A stretch of DNA of 48,079 bases from Paraburkholderia atlantica. GTDB lineage: Bacteria > Pseudomonadota > Gammaproteobacteria > Burkholderiales > Burkholderiaceae. The DNA lies in the NCBI RefSeq assembly GCF_009362785.1, contig NZ_WHNQ01000041.1, forward strand, positions 1 through 48,079, written 5' to 3'. The notes beneath the pieces were generated by a model. It had not been told where the DNA came from. It ran no database searches and saw only the letters and a program-made list of their open reading frames with translations. A program made the translations under genes and the position numbers. Positions 18,453-26,809 of the stretch are shown piece by piece (position 1 is the first letter of the stretch; each line of letters begins with the position of its first letter).

Positions 18453-19121
18453 ATGATCGATTTCGAACCGAAGTACATCACTTTCGACTGCTATGGCACG
18501 CTGACCAACTTCCAGATGGGCCAGACCGCGCGGCAGCTTTACGGCGACAAGCTGGACAAGGCGAAGATGGACGAGTTCGTCGAATTCTTCCGTGGCTACC
18601 GCCTCGACGAAGTATTGGGCGCATGGAAACCCTACCGCGACGTGGTCGTGAACTCGGTTCGCCGCACCTGCGAACGCACCGGCGTGCCGTTCGACGAAGC
18701 GACCGCGCAGAAAATCTACGAAGCCGTGCCGACTTGGGGCCCACACGCGGACGTGCCCGAAGGGCTGTCGCGACTGGCCAAAAAGTACAAGCTGGTGATC
18801 CTTTCGAATGCGTCGAACGACCAGATCCAAAGCAACGTCGACAAGCTCGGCGCGCCGTTCCACAAGGTCTACACCGCGCAGCAGGCGCAGGCGTACAAGC
18901 CGCTGCAGAAAGCCTTCGAGTACATGTTCTCGCAACTGGACTGCAATCCCGAAGACGTGCTGCACGTGTCGTCGAGCTTCCGCTATGACCTGATGACCGC
19001 GTACGACATGGGCATCAAGCACAAGGCGTTCGTCAACCGTAATCACGAGCCGCTGAATCCGTACTACGGCGTCAACGAAGTGTCGGGGATTCCGCAACTG
19101 GCTTCGCTGCTCGGTCTCTGA
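18453..19121 (+). CDS. HAD-superfamily hydrolase, haloacid dehalogenase type II-like
   Basis: 222 residues. Motif I is YITFDCYGTLTNF with the nucleophile Asp, motif II is LVILSNASND, the conserved Lys lies in QAQAYKPLQKAF, and motif IV-like residues follow in LHVSSSFRYDLMTAYDMG. This is the layout of type II haloacid dehalogenases, but in amine-catabolic operons of this sort such proteins are often called dehalogenase only by similarity and may be phosphatases. The ATG at 18453 has AGGA at proper spacing; an ATG at 18444 overlaps that box. It sits between the aldehyde dehydrogenase and PuuB-like genes in one transcript. Confidence 0.87.
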   Translation: MIDFEPKYITFDCYGTLTNFQMGQTARQLYGDKLDKAKMDEFVEFFRGYRLDEVLGAWKPYRDVVVNSVRRTCERTGVPFDEATAQKIYEAVPTWGPHADVPEGLSRLAKKYKLVILSNASNDQIQSNVDKLGAPFHKVYTAQQAQAYKPLQKAFEYMFSQLDCNPEDVLHVSSSFRYDLMTAYDMGIKHKAFVNRNHEPLNPYYGVNEVSGIPQLASLLGL

Positions 19122-19200
19122 TCCACTGCTTCGGCCCTTTGGCGACATCGCTTCCCGTGCGCCAGTGAGCGGCGCACCCAACCGACAGGAATGCATCACG

Positions 19201-20478
19201 ATGAAGCTCGACTCCTACTGGCTCGACACCGCGCCACGGTTTACCGGAGGCGCCCAGAGTCCACTGCCGCAGCGGGTGGACGTGGCCGTGGTCGGCGGCG
19301 GCTTCACCGGACTGTCGGCGGCGTTGGAGCTCGCCAAACGCGGCAAGTCGGTGGTCGTGTTCGAAGCGGGCAGGCTCGCGGCGCAGGCATCGGGCCGTAA
19401 CGGCGGCCATTGCAATACGGGCGTCGCGCAGGACTACGCCGCGTTGTCCGCGCGCATCGGCAGCGAGCGCGCGGCGGAGTTCTATCGCGCGTATGCGGGC
19501 GCCGTCGAGACGGTGAAATCGATCATCGCGGAAGAGAGAATCGATTGCGATTTGCGCCACTCCGGGAAGATCAAGCTCGCGGCTAAGCCGCAGCATTTCG
19601 CGTCGCTTGCGAAGTCCTACGAGGTGTTGCGGCGCGAGGTCGATCCCGATGTCGAACTGGTGCCGCCCGAGCAGATCCGCAAGGAGATCGCGTCTGACAG
19701 CTTTTTCGGCGGTCTCGTGCAGCGCAACGGCATGCAGATGCACATGGGCAAATTCGGCGTGGGTCTTGGCACGGCGGCGGCACGCCGCGGCGCGCAGATC
19801 TACGAGAACGCCCCGGTGACGGACCTGAAGCCGCTCGGCGGCAACGCGTTCGACGTGCAGTGTCCGCTCGGCACGGTCCGCGCCGGGCGCGTGCTGATCG
19901 CCACGGGCGCGTCGCAGGTCGGTCCGCTGCAATGGTTCCGGCGCCGCATCGCACCGGTCGGCAGCTTCATCGTCGCGACCGAGCCGCTCGGCAAGGACCG
20001 CCTCGATGCGTTGTTGCCGACGCGCCGCTCGTATGTGACGACGCTGAACATCGGCAACTATTTTCGGGCCACGCCCGACGAGCGTTTGCTGTTCGGCGGC
20101 CGCGCGCGCTTTGCGATGTCGAACCCGCGTTCGGACGAAAAGAGCGGGCGGATTCTGCGTGACGGGCTCGCCCGCTATTTCCCGCAACTGGCCGATTTGC
20201 GCATCGATTACTGCTGGGGCGGCCTCGTCGATATGACGGCCGACCGCCTGCCGCGCGCGGGGCAGCACGAAGGACTGTTTTATTCAATGGGCTACAGCGG
20301 CCACGGTGTGCAGATGTCCGTGCACATGGGTCGACTGATGGCCGACGTGATGTTCGGCGCCGCCGCGCGCAATCCGTGGCGAACGCTCGAATGGCCCGCG
20401 ATTCCAGGACACTTCGGACGCGCGTGGTTTCTGCCGCTGGTCGGCGCGTATTACAGGTTGCAGGATGTACTGCATTGA
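19201..20478 (+). CDS. FAD-dependent amine oxidase (PuuB/OrdL-like)
   Basis: A 425-residue flavoprotein of the gamma-glutamylputrescine oxidase type. The FAD fold VDVAVVGGGFTGLSAALELAKRG is followed by the subgroup motif AAQASGRNGGHCNTG, and the C-terminal part holds GLFYSMGYSGHGVQMSVHMGRLM. The leading SYWLDTAP stretch is also usual in this group. Expected reaction: oxidation of an N-substituted amine with oxygen to an aldehyde plus ammonia or free amine. ATG 19201 has AGGAA upstream. The aldehyde dehydrogenase two genes earlier would take up the product. No gamma-glutamylputrescine synthetase (PuuA) gene is present nearby, so polyamines are only one possible substrate. Confidence 0.9.
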   Translation: MKLDSYWLDTAPRFTGGAQSPLPQRVDVAVVGGGFTGLSAALELAKRGKSVVVFEAGRLAAQASGRNGGHCNTGVAQDYAALSARIGSERAAEFYRAYAGAVETVKSIIAEERIDCDLRHSGKIKLAAKPQHFASLAKSYEVLRREVDPDVELVPPEQIRKEIASDSFFGGLVQRNGMQMHMGKFGVGLGTAAARRGAQIYENAPVTDLKPLGGNAFDVQCPLGTVRAGRVLIATGASQVGPLQWFRRRIAPVGSFIVATEPLGKDRLDALLPTRRSYVTTLNIGNYFRATPDERLLFGGRARFAMSNPRSDEKSGRILRDGLARYFPQLADLRIDYCWGGLVDMTADRLPRAGQHEGLFYSMGYSGHGVQMSVHMGRLMADVMFGAAARNPWRTLEWPAIPGHFGRAWFLPLVGAYYRLQDVLH

Positions 20479-20555
20479 ACGGATCGACTGATCGCGACTG
20501 TCAGATGCCAGGGCAGCGCGCAGATTGAAAAACACTATTCCCAAAGGAAATCCCC

Positions 20556-21368
20556 ATGTTGCGTTTCATGTTCCAGCCTGCTTCCGCCGTCCGTTTCAAC
20601 ACCGTGCACCGCTTTGCCGCTGGCGCGGGCCTCGCGATGACGATGATGTTCGGCGCCGCCCACGCCGCCCACGCGGCCGAAGGGGCGACGCTGACGGCAG
20701 GCTCGCCGCCGTCGAGCGCGCCGACTACGTTCATGAACGTGAAGACCCAGAAGATCGAAGGTCTGATGCCGGACGTCGTGAAGGAGATCGGCAAGCGCGA
20801 GGGCTTTAGCGTGTCGTACGACGCGGTGCCGTTCTCGGCGCTGATCCAGTCGGTGGTATCGGGCAAGATCGACATCATCGTGGCCGGCATGACGCCGACG
20901 CCGAAGCGCGCCGAAGTGGTCGATTTCTCGCAGCCGGTTACGGCGTTCGGCGAAGGCATCATCGTGAAGGAGAGCAACAAGGCCGTCTATCGCTCGGTGC
21001 AGGACATGAAGGGCATGACGGTTGGTGCGCCGACCGGCACCGACTATGGCGATCAGTTGAAGAAGCTCGGTATCTTCACCGAAGTGAAGATGTACGACAG
21101 CCCGGCCGACATGACGCGTGACGTCGCGCTTGGCCGCATCGTCGCGGGCTTTAACGACTATCCGATCCTGAAGGCCCAGGAAGCGGCGGGCGCGATGGCG
21201 GGAACGCGGGTTGAAGATGCCTATGTGCCGATGGAAAAGTTCGACATCGCGATCGCGGTGAAGAAGGGCAACAGCGCGCTGATGGCGAAGATCAACGACG
21301 CGCTGACGAAGATGAAGGCCGACGGCACGCTCGACACGATCCTCAAGAAGTGGCACCTCATGAGCTGA
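20556..21368 (+). CDS. Amino-acid ABC transporter, periplasmic substrate-binding protein (family 3)
   Basis: 270 residues with a long signal peptide ending near AAHAAHA-AEGA (about residue 40). The family 3 fold shows MPDVVKEIGKREGFSVSYDAVPFSALIQSVVSGKIDIIVAGMTPT (given in parts: the core is SGKIDIIVAGMTPTPKR), then VVDFSQPVTAFGEGIIV and VGAPTGTDYGDQLKKLG. Such proteins bind polar amino acids, opines or small amines in the periplasm. A strong AAAGGAAA box precedes ATG 20556. The permease and ATPase genes follow after a stem-loop, giving a complete importer within the amine-catabolic operon. Confidence 0.92.
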   Translation: MLRFMFQPASAVRFNTVHRFAAGAGLAMTMMFGAAHAAHAAEGATLTAGSPPSSAPTTFMNVKTQKIEGLMPDVVKEIGKREGFSVSYDAVPFSALIQSVVSGKIDIIVAGMTPTPKRAEVVDFSQPVTAFGEGIIVKESNKAVYRSVQDMKGMTVGAPTGTDYGDQLKKLGIFTEVKMYDSPADMTRDVALGRIVAGFNDYPILKAQEAAGAMAGTRVEDAYVPMEKFDIAIAVKKGNSALMAKINDALTKMKADGTLDTILKKWHLMS

Positions 21369-21387
21369 TTCGCTTCTCGTGACAAGA

Positions 21388-21416
21388 GGCGGGCCCGCCA
21401 CGACGCGGGACCCGCC
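21388..21416 (+). repeat. Stem-loop between binding-protein and permease genes
   Basis: GGCGGG at 21388-21393 pairs with CCCGCC at 21411-21416, and inner bases extend the stem with a mismatch. There is no T-run, so it is more likely an mRNA-stabilising or attenuating hairpin that raises binding-protein output over permease, as is common in such operons. Confidence 0.6.
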
Positions 21417-21482
21417 CTGCGAAGTTCGCCCCCCAGCGGAGCGGCGGACTGAACGAATGCAAAGAGCAATGGAAGGCACGAC

Positions 21483-22139
21483 ATGCGCTGGCAAGATATA
21501 GCCGACTTTGTACCGATTCTGCTGCAAGGCGCGATGATGAGCATCATCATCACGCTGGGTTGTCTGCTGTTGAGCACCGTGCTCGGCCTGACCTGGGCGC
21601 TGTTGAAGATGTCGCGCTATCCGGACGTGGTACGCGGTGTGAGCGCGATGATCAACGTCGTGCGCGGTCTGCCGATGATCGTGCTGCTGTTCTACATCTA
21701 CTTCGTGCTGCCGGATATCCACATCCAGGTGTCGGCGTTGCAGGCCAGCATCATCGGGCTGGGTTTCGGTTACTCGACTTACGTCGCGGAAATCTTCCGC
21801 GCGGGTATCGAGGCGGTCGATCCGGGCCAGTACGAAGCCGCGCAGTCGATCGGCATGGGTCGCGTGAAGACGATGGTACGGGTGATCCTGCCGCAGGCGA
21901 TCAAGGTCGCGCTGCCACCGTACAGCAACACGCTCGTGATGATGCTGAAGGACTCATCGCTTGCATCGACGATCACGGTCGCCGAAATGACTCGCGAAGG
22001 CCAGTTGATCGCGTCGTCGACGTTTCAGAATCTGACGGTGTACACACTCGTCGCGCTCGGCTACCTGGCGATGAGCCTGCCGCTGATGAGCATGACCCGC
22101 AATCTGGAACGACGATTCGGTCGGCACAGGGCCAGGTAA
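21483..22139 (+). CDS. Amino-acid ABC transporter permease (HisM/GlnP type)
   Basis: 218 residues of a polar amino-acid permease. Membrane helices are evident at about 15-40 (GAMMSIIITLGCLLLSTVLG), 60-85 and 185-205. The EAA loop that docks on the ATPase reads EAAQSIGMGRVKTM, beginning at residue 118, followed by LPQAIKVALPPYSN. Only one permease gene is present, so it probably works as a homodimer. GGAAGG precedes ATG 21483, and the ATPase gene starts 18 bases after its stop. Confidence 0.92.
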   Translation: MRWQDIADFVPILLQGAMMSIIITLGCLLLSTVLGLTWALLKMSRYPDVVRGVSAMINVVRGLPMIVLLFYIYFVLPDIHIQVSALQASIIGLGFGYSTYVAEIFRAGIEAVDPGQYEAAQSIGMGRVKTMVRVILPQAIKVALPPYSNTLVMMLKDSSLASTITVAEMTREGQLIASSTFQNLTVYTLVALGYLAMSLPLMSMTRNLERRFGRHRAR

Positions 22140-22157
22140 GTGCGAAGTGAGGATGCG

Positions 22158-22934
22158 ATGATCGAAATCACGAATGTGCACAAGAGTTTTGGCTCCGTAC
22201 CTGTTCTCAAGGGCATTTCGCTCAACGTGAACCAGGGCGAAGTGGTCTGCCTGATCGGTGCGTCGGGCTCGGGAAAATCAACCCTGCTGCGTTGCATTAA
22301 CGCGCTGGAGTCCTACGACGAAGGCGAAATCCGCCTGCTCGGCGAGCGCGTCGAGCAGCGCGCGCGCAACATCAACCAGTTGCGCACCCAGGTCGGCATG
22401 GTGTTTCAGCGCTTCAATCTGTTTCCGCACCGCACCGCGCTCGAGAACGTGATGGAAGGGCCCGTGCACGTCAAACGCCTTGCGCGTGCGCAAGCGCAAC
22501 GCGAAGCGTCCGAACTGCTCGACAAGGTCGGGCTCGGCCACAAGCTGCACGCCTATCCTCATCAGCTTTCGGGAGGGCAGCAGCAACGGGTGGCGATTGC
22601 CCGTTCGCTCGCGATGAAGCCGAAGGCGATCCTGTTCGACGAGCCGACCTCGGCGCTCGATCCGGAACTGGTCGGCGAAGTACTGGGCGTGATGCGCACC
22701 CTTGCGCGCGAAGGCATGACGATGCTGGTCGTCACGCATGAAATGGGCTTTGCGCGTGAAGTGGCAGACCGGGTGTGCTTTCTGCACGCGGGACTCATCA
22801 TCGAGGAGGGCACTGCGCAGCAGGTGCTGGGTTCACCGCGCGAGGCGCGTACCCGCGAATTCCTGCGCCACGTGCTGAGCAATCGCAGCGACGCTCACGT
22901 GTCGCCGGACGGCATGGCGGGAGCCGCGGCATGA
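22158..22934 (+). CDS. Amino-acid ABC transporter ATP-binding protein
   Basis: A 258-residue cytoplasmic ATPase of the GlnQ/HisP group. Walker A GASGSGKST is at 34-42, the Q-loop at MVFQRFNLFPH, signature LSGGQ at 137-141, Walker B ILFDEP at about 158-163 and the H-loop in LVVTHEMGFA. It drives uptake through the permease just upstream. ATG 22158 is chosen over 22140 because homology begins with MIEI. Its TGA overlaps the start of the 2Fe-2S protein gene (ATGA at 22931), coupling import to the amine dehydrogenase. Confidence 0.93.
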   Translation: MIEITNVHKSFGSVPVLKGISLNVNQGEVVCLIGASGSGKSTLLRCINALESYDEGEIRLLGERVEQRARNINQLRTQVGMVFQRFNLFPHRTALENVMEGPVHVKRLARAQAQREASELLDKVGLGHKLHAYPHQLSGGQQQRVAIARSLAMKPKAILFDEPTSALDPELVGEVLGVMRTLAREGMTMLVVTHEMGFAREVADRVCFLHAGLIIEEGTAQQVLGSPREARTREFLRHVLSNRSDAHVSPDGMAGAAA

Positions 22935-23242
22935 ACGGCAGATTCGTACGCTTGGGCGAGACGGCTCGCGCCAAAGTCGAGCTGACGATCGACGGTGAGA
23001 CCGTCGAAGCGCTGGCCGGCGACACGTTGCTCACCGCGATGCTGTGCTCGGTGCGGCATGTGCGGCAGTCCGAATTCGGTGCTGAAAAGCGCGCCGGCTT
23101 TTGCCTGATGGGCGCGTGCCAGGATTGCTGGGTATGGACCGCGGACGGCGAGAGGCTCCGCGCCTGCACCACCGTGGTCGAAGCAGGCATGCGCGTCGTC
23201 ACGACGCAACCGGAGGGCCAATGGGCGAACCTCGCATCGTAA
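22931..23242 (+). CDS. [2Fe-2S] ferredoxin-like small subunit of amine dehydrogenase (HcnA/OoxC type)
   Basis: 103 residues with a plant-type [2Fe-2S] fold. The four cluster ligands are visible as C-x4-C-x2-C in GFCLMGACQDCWV plus a later Cys in RLRACTTVV. This is the small subunit of heterotrimeric enzymes such as hydrogen cyanide synthase (HcnABC), opine oxidases and D-hydroxyproline dehydrogenase, where it passes electrons between flavin subunits. Its ATG overlaps the ATPase stop, and its 3' end overlaps the next subunit gene by 22 bases, strong signs of a single complex. Confidence 0.9.
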   Translation: MNGRFVRLGETARAKVELTIDGETVEALAGDTLLTAMLCSVRHVRQSEFGAEKRAGFCLMGACQDCWVWTADGERLRACTTVVEAGMRVVTTQPEGQWANLAS

Positions 23243-24597
23243 TCGTCGGCGCCGGGCCCGCGGGCGTGCGCTGCGCGCAAACATTGCTGGCGGCCGGCAT
23301 CCGCCCGATCGTCGTCGATGAAGGACGGCGCGATGGCGGGCAGATCTACCGGCGCCAGCCCGACGGCTTCACGCGGCCGTACGCGAAGCTGTACGGCACC
23401 GAAGCCGCGCGCGCGGAGGACCTGCATCGCAGCTTCGAGCGACTGCGCCCGCAGATCGATTACCGTCCTCAGACGCTCGCGTGGAACGTCGCGCAAGGCA
23501 AGCTGCATATCGTGCATGAAGGACACGCGAGCGCGCTGGGCTACGACGCGCTGATCCTGTGCCCCGGCGCGACCGACCGGCTGATGCCGGTCAAAGGCTG
23601 GCAGTTCGCCGGGACCTACAGCCTCGGCGCCGCGCAGATCGCGCTGAAGTCGCAGGCCTGCGCGATTGGCCGCCAGGTCGTATTCATCGGGACCGGCCCA
23701 CTGCTGTATCTGGTCGCGAACCAGTATGTGCAGGCGGGCGCCAAGGTAGCGGCAGTACTCGACACGTCGACGACCGGTGCGCGGCTGCGTGCGCTGCCCA
23801 AATTGCTGGCGCGTGTCGACGTCCTGCGCAAGGGCCGCGCGCTCGTGGCGGCGTTGAAGCGCTCGGGCGTGCGGGTCGAAAACGGCATCGAGCCGCTCGA
23901 AATTCTCGGCACGCCGGACGACGGCGTGCTTGGCGTACGCTTTCGCGATGCGCGCGGCAAGGTCGCGCAGTTCGATTGCGACGCGGTGGGTCTCGGCTAT
24001 CACCTGCGCCCGGAAACTCAGCTGGCCGACCTCGCGCGCTGCGCGTTCCGTTTCGATGCGCCGACGCGGCAATGGGTGCCGCAAATCGATGAACTCGGCC
24101 GCGCGACCGAAAAGGGCGTCTATATCGCCGGTGACGGTGCGCGCGTGCTCGGCGCGGATGGCGCGGAGATCGCCGGACGGCTCGCGGCCTACGCTGCGTT
24201 GAGCGATCTCGGGCGTGCGGTGCCGGCCGCGACGCTCGCCACGTTGAGGCGCGAACAGCGCAAAATGGAGCGCTTCCGGCTCGGTCTCGCTGAAGCGTTT
24301 GCGTGGCCTGCCGGGCAGGCGGCCCGGCTGTCGGACGATACGATCGTTTGCCGGTGCGAAGGCATCACCGCGGGCGAACTGCGCCGCGTGGTGCGCGACG
24401 AAGGCGCGCAGGAAGCGAACCGCGCCAAAGCGTTCAGCCGCGTCGGCATGGGGCGCTGCCAGGGGCGCTACTGCGGCCATGCGGGCGCTGAGGTGATCGC
24501 GGCGGCCGCGCACGTGCCGCTCGAGCAGGTTGGCAGGCTTCGCGGGCAGGCACCCGTGAAGCCGCTGGCCATTGCAACCGTGGAGGATACCGAATGA
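23221..24597 (+). CDS. FAD/NAD-binding subunit of amine dehydrogenase (OoxA/HcnB type)
   Basis: 458 residues. An FAD motif IVIVGAGPAGVRCAQTL opens the protein, a second dinucleotide fold lies at VVFIGTGPLLYLVANQY, and GVYIAGDGARVLGADGAEIAG binds FAD. The C-terminus carries a BFD-like [2Fe-2S] domain with four Cys: VCRCEGITAGEL and GMGRCQGRYCGHAG. This is the alpha subunit of opine-oxidase-like and hydroxyproline-dehydrogenase-like complexes, accepting electrons from the DAO subunit. ATG 23221 is used because the Rossmann fold begins there. The TGA overlaps the beta-subunit ATG. Confidence 0.92.
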   Translation: MGEPRIVIVGAGPAGVRCAQTLLAAGIRPIVVDEGRRDGGQIYRRQPDGFTRPYAKLYGTEAARAEDLHRSFERLRPQIDYRPQTLAWNVAQGKLHIVHEGHASALGYDALILCPGATDRLMPVKGWQFAGTYSLGAAQIALKSQACAIGRQVVFIGTGPLLYLVANQYVQAGAKVAAVLDTSTTGARLRALPKLLARVDVLRKGRALVAALKRSGVRVENGIEPLEILGTPDDGVLGVRFRDARGKVAQFDCDAVGLGYHLRPETQLADLARCAFRFDAPTRQWVPQIDELGRATEKGVYIAGDGARVLGADGAEIAGRLAAYAALSDLGRAVPAATLATLRREQRKMERFRLGLAEAFAWPAGQAARLSDDTIVCRCEGITAGELRRVVRDEGAQEANRAKAFSRVGMGRCQGRYCGHAGAEVIAAAAHVPLEQVGRLRGQAPVKPLAIATVEDTE

Positions 24598-25766
24598 ACC
24601 GCGCACAAGCCGATGTGCTGATCGTGGGCGGCGGGTTTATGGGTGCTTCCGCCGCATTTTTTCTGAGGCAACGGGGCCGCTCGGTGATCCTGCTCGAGCG
24701 CCAGCTCGTTGGTCAGCAGGCGAGCGGTACCAACTTCGGCAACGTGCGCCGGCAAGGGCGCTTTCTGCCGCAACTGCCGCTTGCGAACCGTTCGCGCGAA
24801 ATCTGGGGGCGTCTGCCCGAACTGATCCAGCACGACGCCGAGTTTTTGATGTCCGGCCATGTGCGCGTCTGTTATCGCGAAGAGCAGGCCGACCAGTTCG
24901 AAACCTATGCGAAGGAGGCCGCGCACTACGGTCTCAAGCTCGATCTGCTGCGCGGCGACGCGCTGCGCGCACGGTTTCCGTTTCTCGGTGCCGAGGTGCT
25001 GGCGGGCTCGTACTCGCGAATGGACGGGCACGCGAATCCGCGGCTCGCGGCGCCCGCGTTTGCTCGCGCGGCGGCGCGGCTCGGCGCGCAGATCGTCGAA
25101 AACTGCGATGTCGTGAGGGTGGAAAAAGAGGGCGCCGAGTTTCGCGCGACGAGCGCCGACGGCCGTACCTTCCATGCCCCGGTGCTGCTGATCACCGCGG
25201 GTGCGTGGGGCAATCTGCTCTCGGAGCAGTTTGGCGAAGCGGTGCCGATCGCCGTCAACGGCCCGCAAATGGCTGTGACCGAACCCGTGCCGTATGCGAT
25301 CCAGCCGGTGGTCGGCGTGTCGTCGCCGCAGATCGAGGAGGTCGTGTACTTCCGCCAGGTCGCGCGCGGCAATATCGTGATCGGCGGCTGCGCGCGTGCG
25401 CCGGCGTATCTCGACGAACGCCGCGCGAAGGTCCTGCCGCAAAGCACGTTGCTGCAGTTCAGGCAATTGCAGCGCGTCGCGCCGATGCTGCGCAGGCTGA
25501 ACATCATCCGGGTATGGAGCGGCGTCGAAGGCTATATGCCCGACGACCGGCCGATCATGGGCGCGAGCGGTACGACGAGCGGCCTGTTCTATGCGTTCGG
25601 TTTTTGCGGCGCCGGGTTCCAGCTGGGCCCGGGCGTCGGCGATACGATGGCCGAACTGATCGACACGGGCGCGACCAGCACGCCGCTCGAGCCGTTCGAC
25701 ATCCGCCGCTTCGCGGCCAGCCGGGGTACTTCGCCGGCGGCTCCTGTCACTTCGCGCGTTGCGTGA
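24594..25766 (+). CDS. DAO-family catalytic subunit of amine dehydrogenase (OoxB/HcnC type)
   Basis: 390 residues. Opens with ADVLIVGGGFMGASAAFFLRQRG and GQQASGTNFGNVRRQG, and closes with GLFYAFGFCGAGFQLGPGVGD. As beta subunit it binds FAD and dehydrogenates the substrate C-N bond, handing electrons to the alpha and ferredoxin-like subunits. ATG 24594 overlaps the alpha stop (ATGA). No signal peptide is seen, so the complex is cytoplasmic. Substrates of relatives include octopine, nopaline, glycine and D-hydroxyproline; the linked amino-acid importer favours a small amino acid or opine-like compound. Confidence 0.92.
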   Translation: MNRAQADVLIVGGGFMGASAAFFLRQRGRSVILLERQLVGQQASGTNFGNVRRQGRFLPQLPLANRSREIWGRLPELIQHDAEFLMSGHVRVCYREEQADQFETYAKEAAHYGLKLDLLRGDALRARFPFLGAEVLAGSYSRMDGHANPRLAAPAFARAAARLGAQIVENCDVVRVEKEGAEFRATSADGRTFHAPVLLITAGAWGNLLSEQFGEAVPIAVNGPQMAVTEPVPYAIQPVVGVSSPQIEEVVYFRQVARGNIVIGGCARAPAYLDERRAKVLPQSTLLQFRQLQRVAPMLRRLNIIRVWSGVEGYMPDDRPIMGASGTTSGLFYAFGFCGAGFQLGPGVGDTMAELIDTGATSTPLEPFDIRRFAASRGTSPAAPVTSRVA

Positions 25767-25777
25767 GCGGAGCGTCG

Positions 25778-26182
25778 ATGCTGAGCCCGAGCCGAACCTC
25801 GTCGTCATCATCCGCGCCCGATCTCGCGGGCGCGAACCGTCATGCGCGACGTGTGCCGGATCGAGTGAGCCGCGCCGTCGAGCGCGCGGTCAACTTCATC
25901 GATGCATGTTTCGCCGAGCCGATCAGCCTGTCCGAACTGGCCGCCGTTGCGGAGCTGAGCATTTCGAGGTTTGCAGTGCGCTTCAGCGCGGAGATTGGCG
26001 TGTCGCCGCAGCAATACGTGAGGCTGGTGCGGGTACGGCATGCGCAACGCCTGCTGCGGCGAGGCATGCCGCCGTCGATCGTGGCGGCCGAGGTGGGCTT
26101 CTTCGATCAGAGCCATCTATGCCGGCATTTCAAGCGCGTGCTTGGCAGAACGCCGGGGGAATGGCTGAGCACCAACGGCTGA
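25778..26182 (+). CDS. Short AraC-family regulator (DNA-binding domain only)
   Basis: 134 residues consisting almost wholly of the AraC double helix-turn-helix: VNFIDACFAEPISLSELAAV, FAVRFSAEIGVSPQQYVRLVR and EVGFFDQSHLCRHFKRVLG. No effector-binding domain is present. It starts 11 bases after the amine dehydrogenase beta gene with a GGAG box, so it belongs to the same operon. A close paralogue of equal design is at 35435-35815. SoxS/MarA-like regulators of this size are controlled by abundance rather than ligand, so it may provide positive feedback. Confidence 0.88.
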   Translation: MLSPSRTSSSSSAPDLAGANRHARRVPDRVSRAVERAVNFIDACFAEPISLSELAAVAELSISRFAVRFSAEIGVSPQQYVRLVRVRHAQRLLRRGMPPSIVAAEVGFFDQSHLCRHFKRVLGRTPGEWLSTNG

Positions 26183-26217
26183 TTGCGACCTGAAGGCTCA
26201 CCGGGCCCGCGACCGCT

Positions 26218-26721
26218 TCATTGATGCCGTTGCGAGAACAGTGTTTCCAGCGGGTATTCGGATTTCACGAATGGCGTCTTGATGATCACGTAGCTGAAAT
26301 ACTTCTCGATGCCGATGTCGCGCTCCAACAGTTCTTCGATCACACTCTGATAGTGATTGACGCTGCGCGTGACGAACTTCAGCAGATAATCGTATCCGCC
26401 GCTCGCCAGATGGCATTCGATAATCTCCTCCACGGGGCGGATCGCCGCCTCGAACTTGGCGAAGTCCTCGCGGCGATGGTCGGCAAGTGTGACCTCGGTG
26501 AACACGATCTGCACGTCGCCGAGTTTCTGCAGTTGGATGTGCGCGCCGTAGCCGACGATATAGCCGGCCTTTTCGAGCCGTTTCACGCGGATCAGACAGG
26601 GGCTCGGCGAGAGCCCCACGGCGTCAGCAAGCTCGACGTTCGTGATGCGGCCTTTTTTCTGCAGTTGCGAAAGAATACGCAGGTCGATCCGGTCCAGCTT
26701 CGTGTCGCCGCTTGTCGTCAT
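26218..26721 (-). CDS. Lrp/AsnC-family transcriptional regulator
   Basis: 167 residues. The N-terminal helix-turn-helix (LDRIDLRILSQLQKKGRITN, then VELADAVGLSPSPCLIRVKRL) is followed by a RAM/AsnC ligand-binding domain (about 75-155) with VEEIIECHLASGGYDYLLKF. Lrp-type proteins sense amino acids and form octamers. ATG 26721 is chosen since homology begins at the short MTTSGDTKLDRI lead. It lies 88 bases downstream of the aminotransferase gene on the same strand and converges with the AraC gene. It probably regulates that aminotransferase and perhaps the transporters. Confidence 0.92.
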   Translation of the reverse strand: MTTSGDTKLDRIDLRILSQLQKKGRITNVELADAVGLSPSPCLIRVKRLEKAGYIVGYGAHIQLQKLGDVQIVFTEVTLADHRREDFAKFEAAIRPVEEIIECHLASGGYDYLLKFVTRSVNHYQSVIEELLERDIGIEKYFSYVIIKTPFVKSEYPLETLFSQRHQ

Positions 26722-26809
26722 GTATCGGTCTGCCCGTCGAAGGTTCTGCTTTTCGCTGCATGGCGCAACGCCAGAGTCAAGCGACGCGCAGGCCGATGTT
26801 ATCACGCGC

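Noticed and set aside
18453..19121. Concluding that the operon degrades halogenated acids because of a dehalogenase-like gene
   Set aside because: Type II dehalogenase similarity alone is weak evidence, and none of the neighbours handles halogenated compounds.
16853..20478. Naming a complete Puu putrescine pathway
   Set aside because: PuuC-like and PuuB-like enzymes and a PuuR-like regulator are present, but no gamma-glutamylputrescine synthetase (PuuA) or gamma-glutamyl-GABA hydrolase (PuuD) gene is seen.
24572..26182. A 536-codon open frame covering the amine dehydrogenase beta gene and the AraC gene
   Set aside because: Only its last 134 codons (25778-26182) show homology, as an AraC domain. 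The earlier part is an out-of-frame shadow of the beta subunit.
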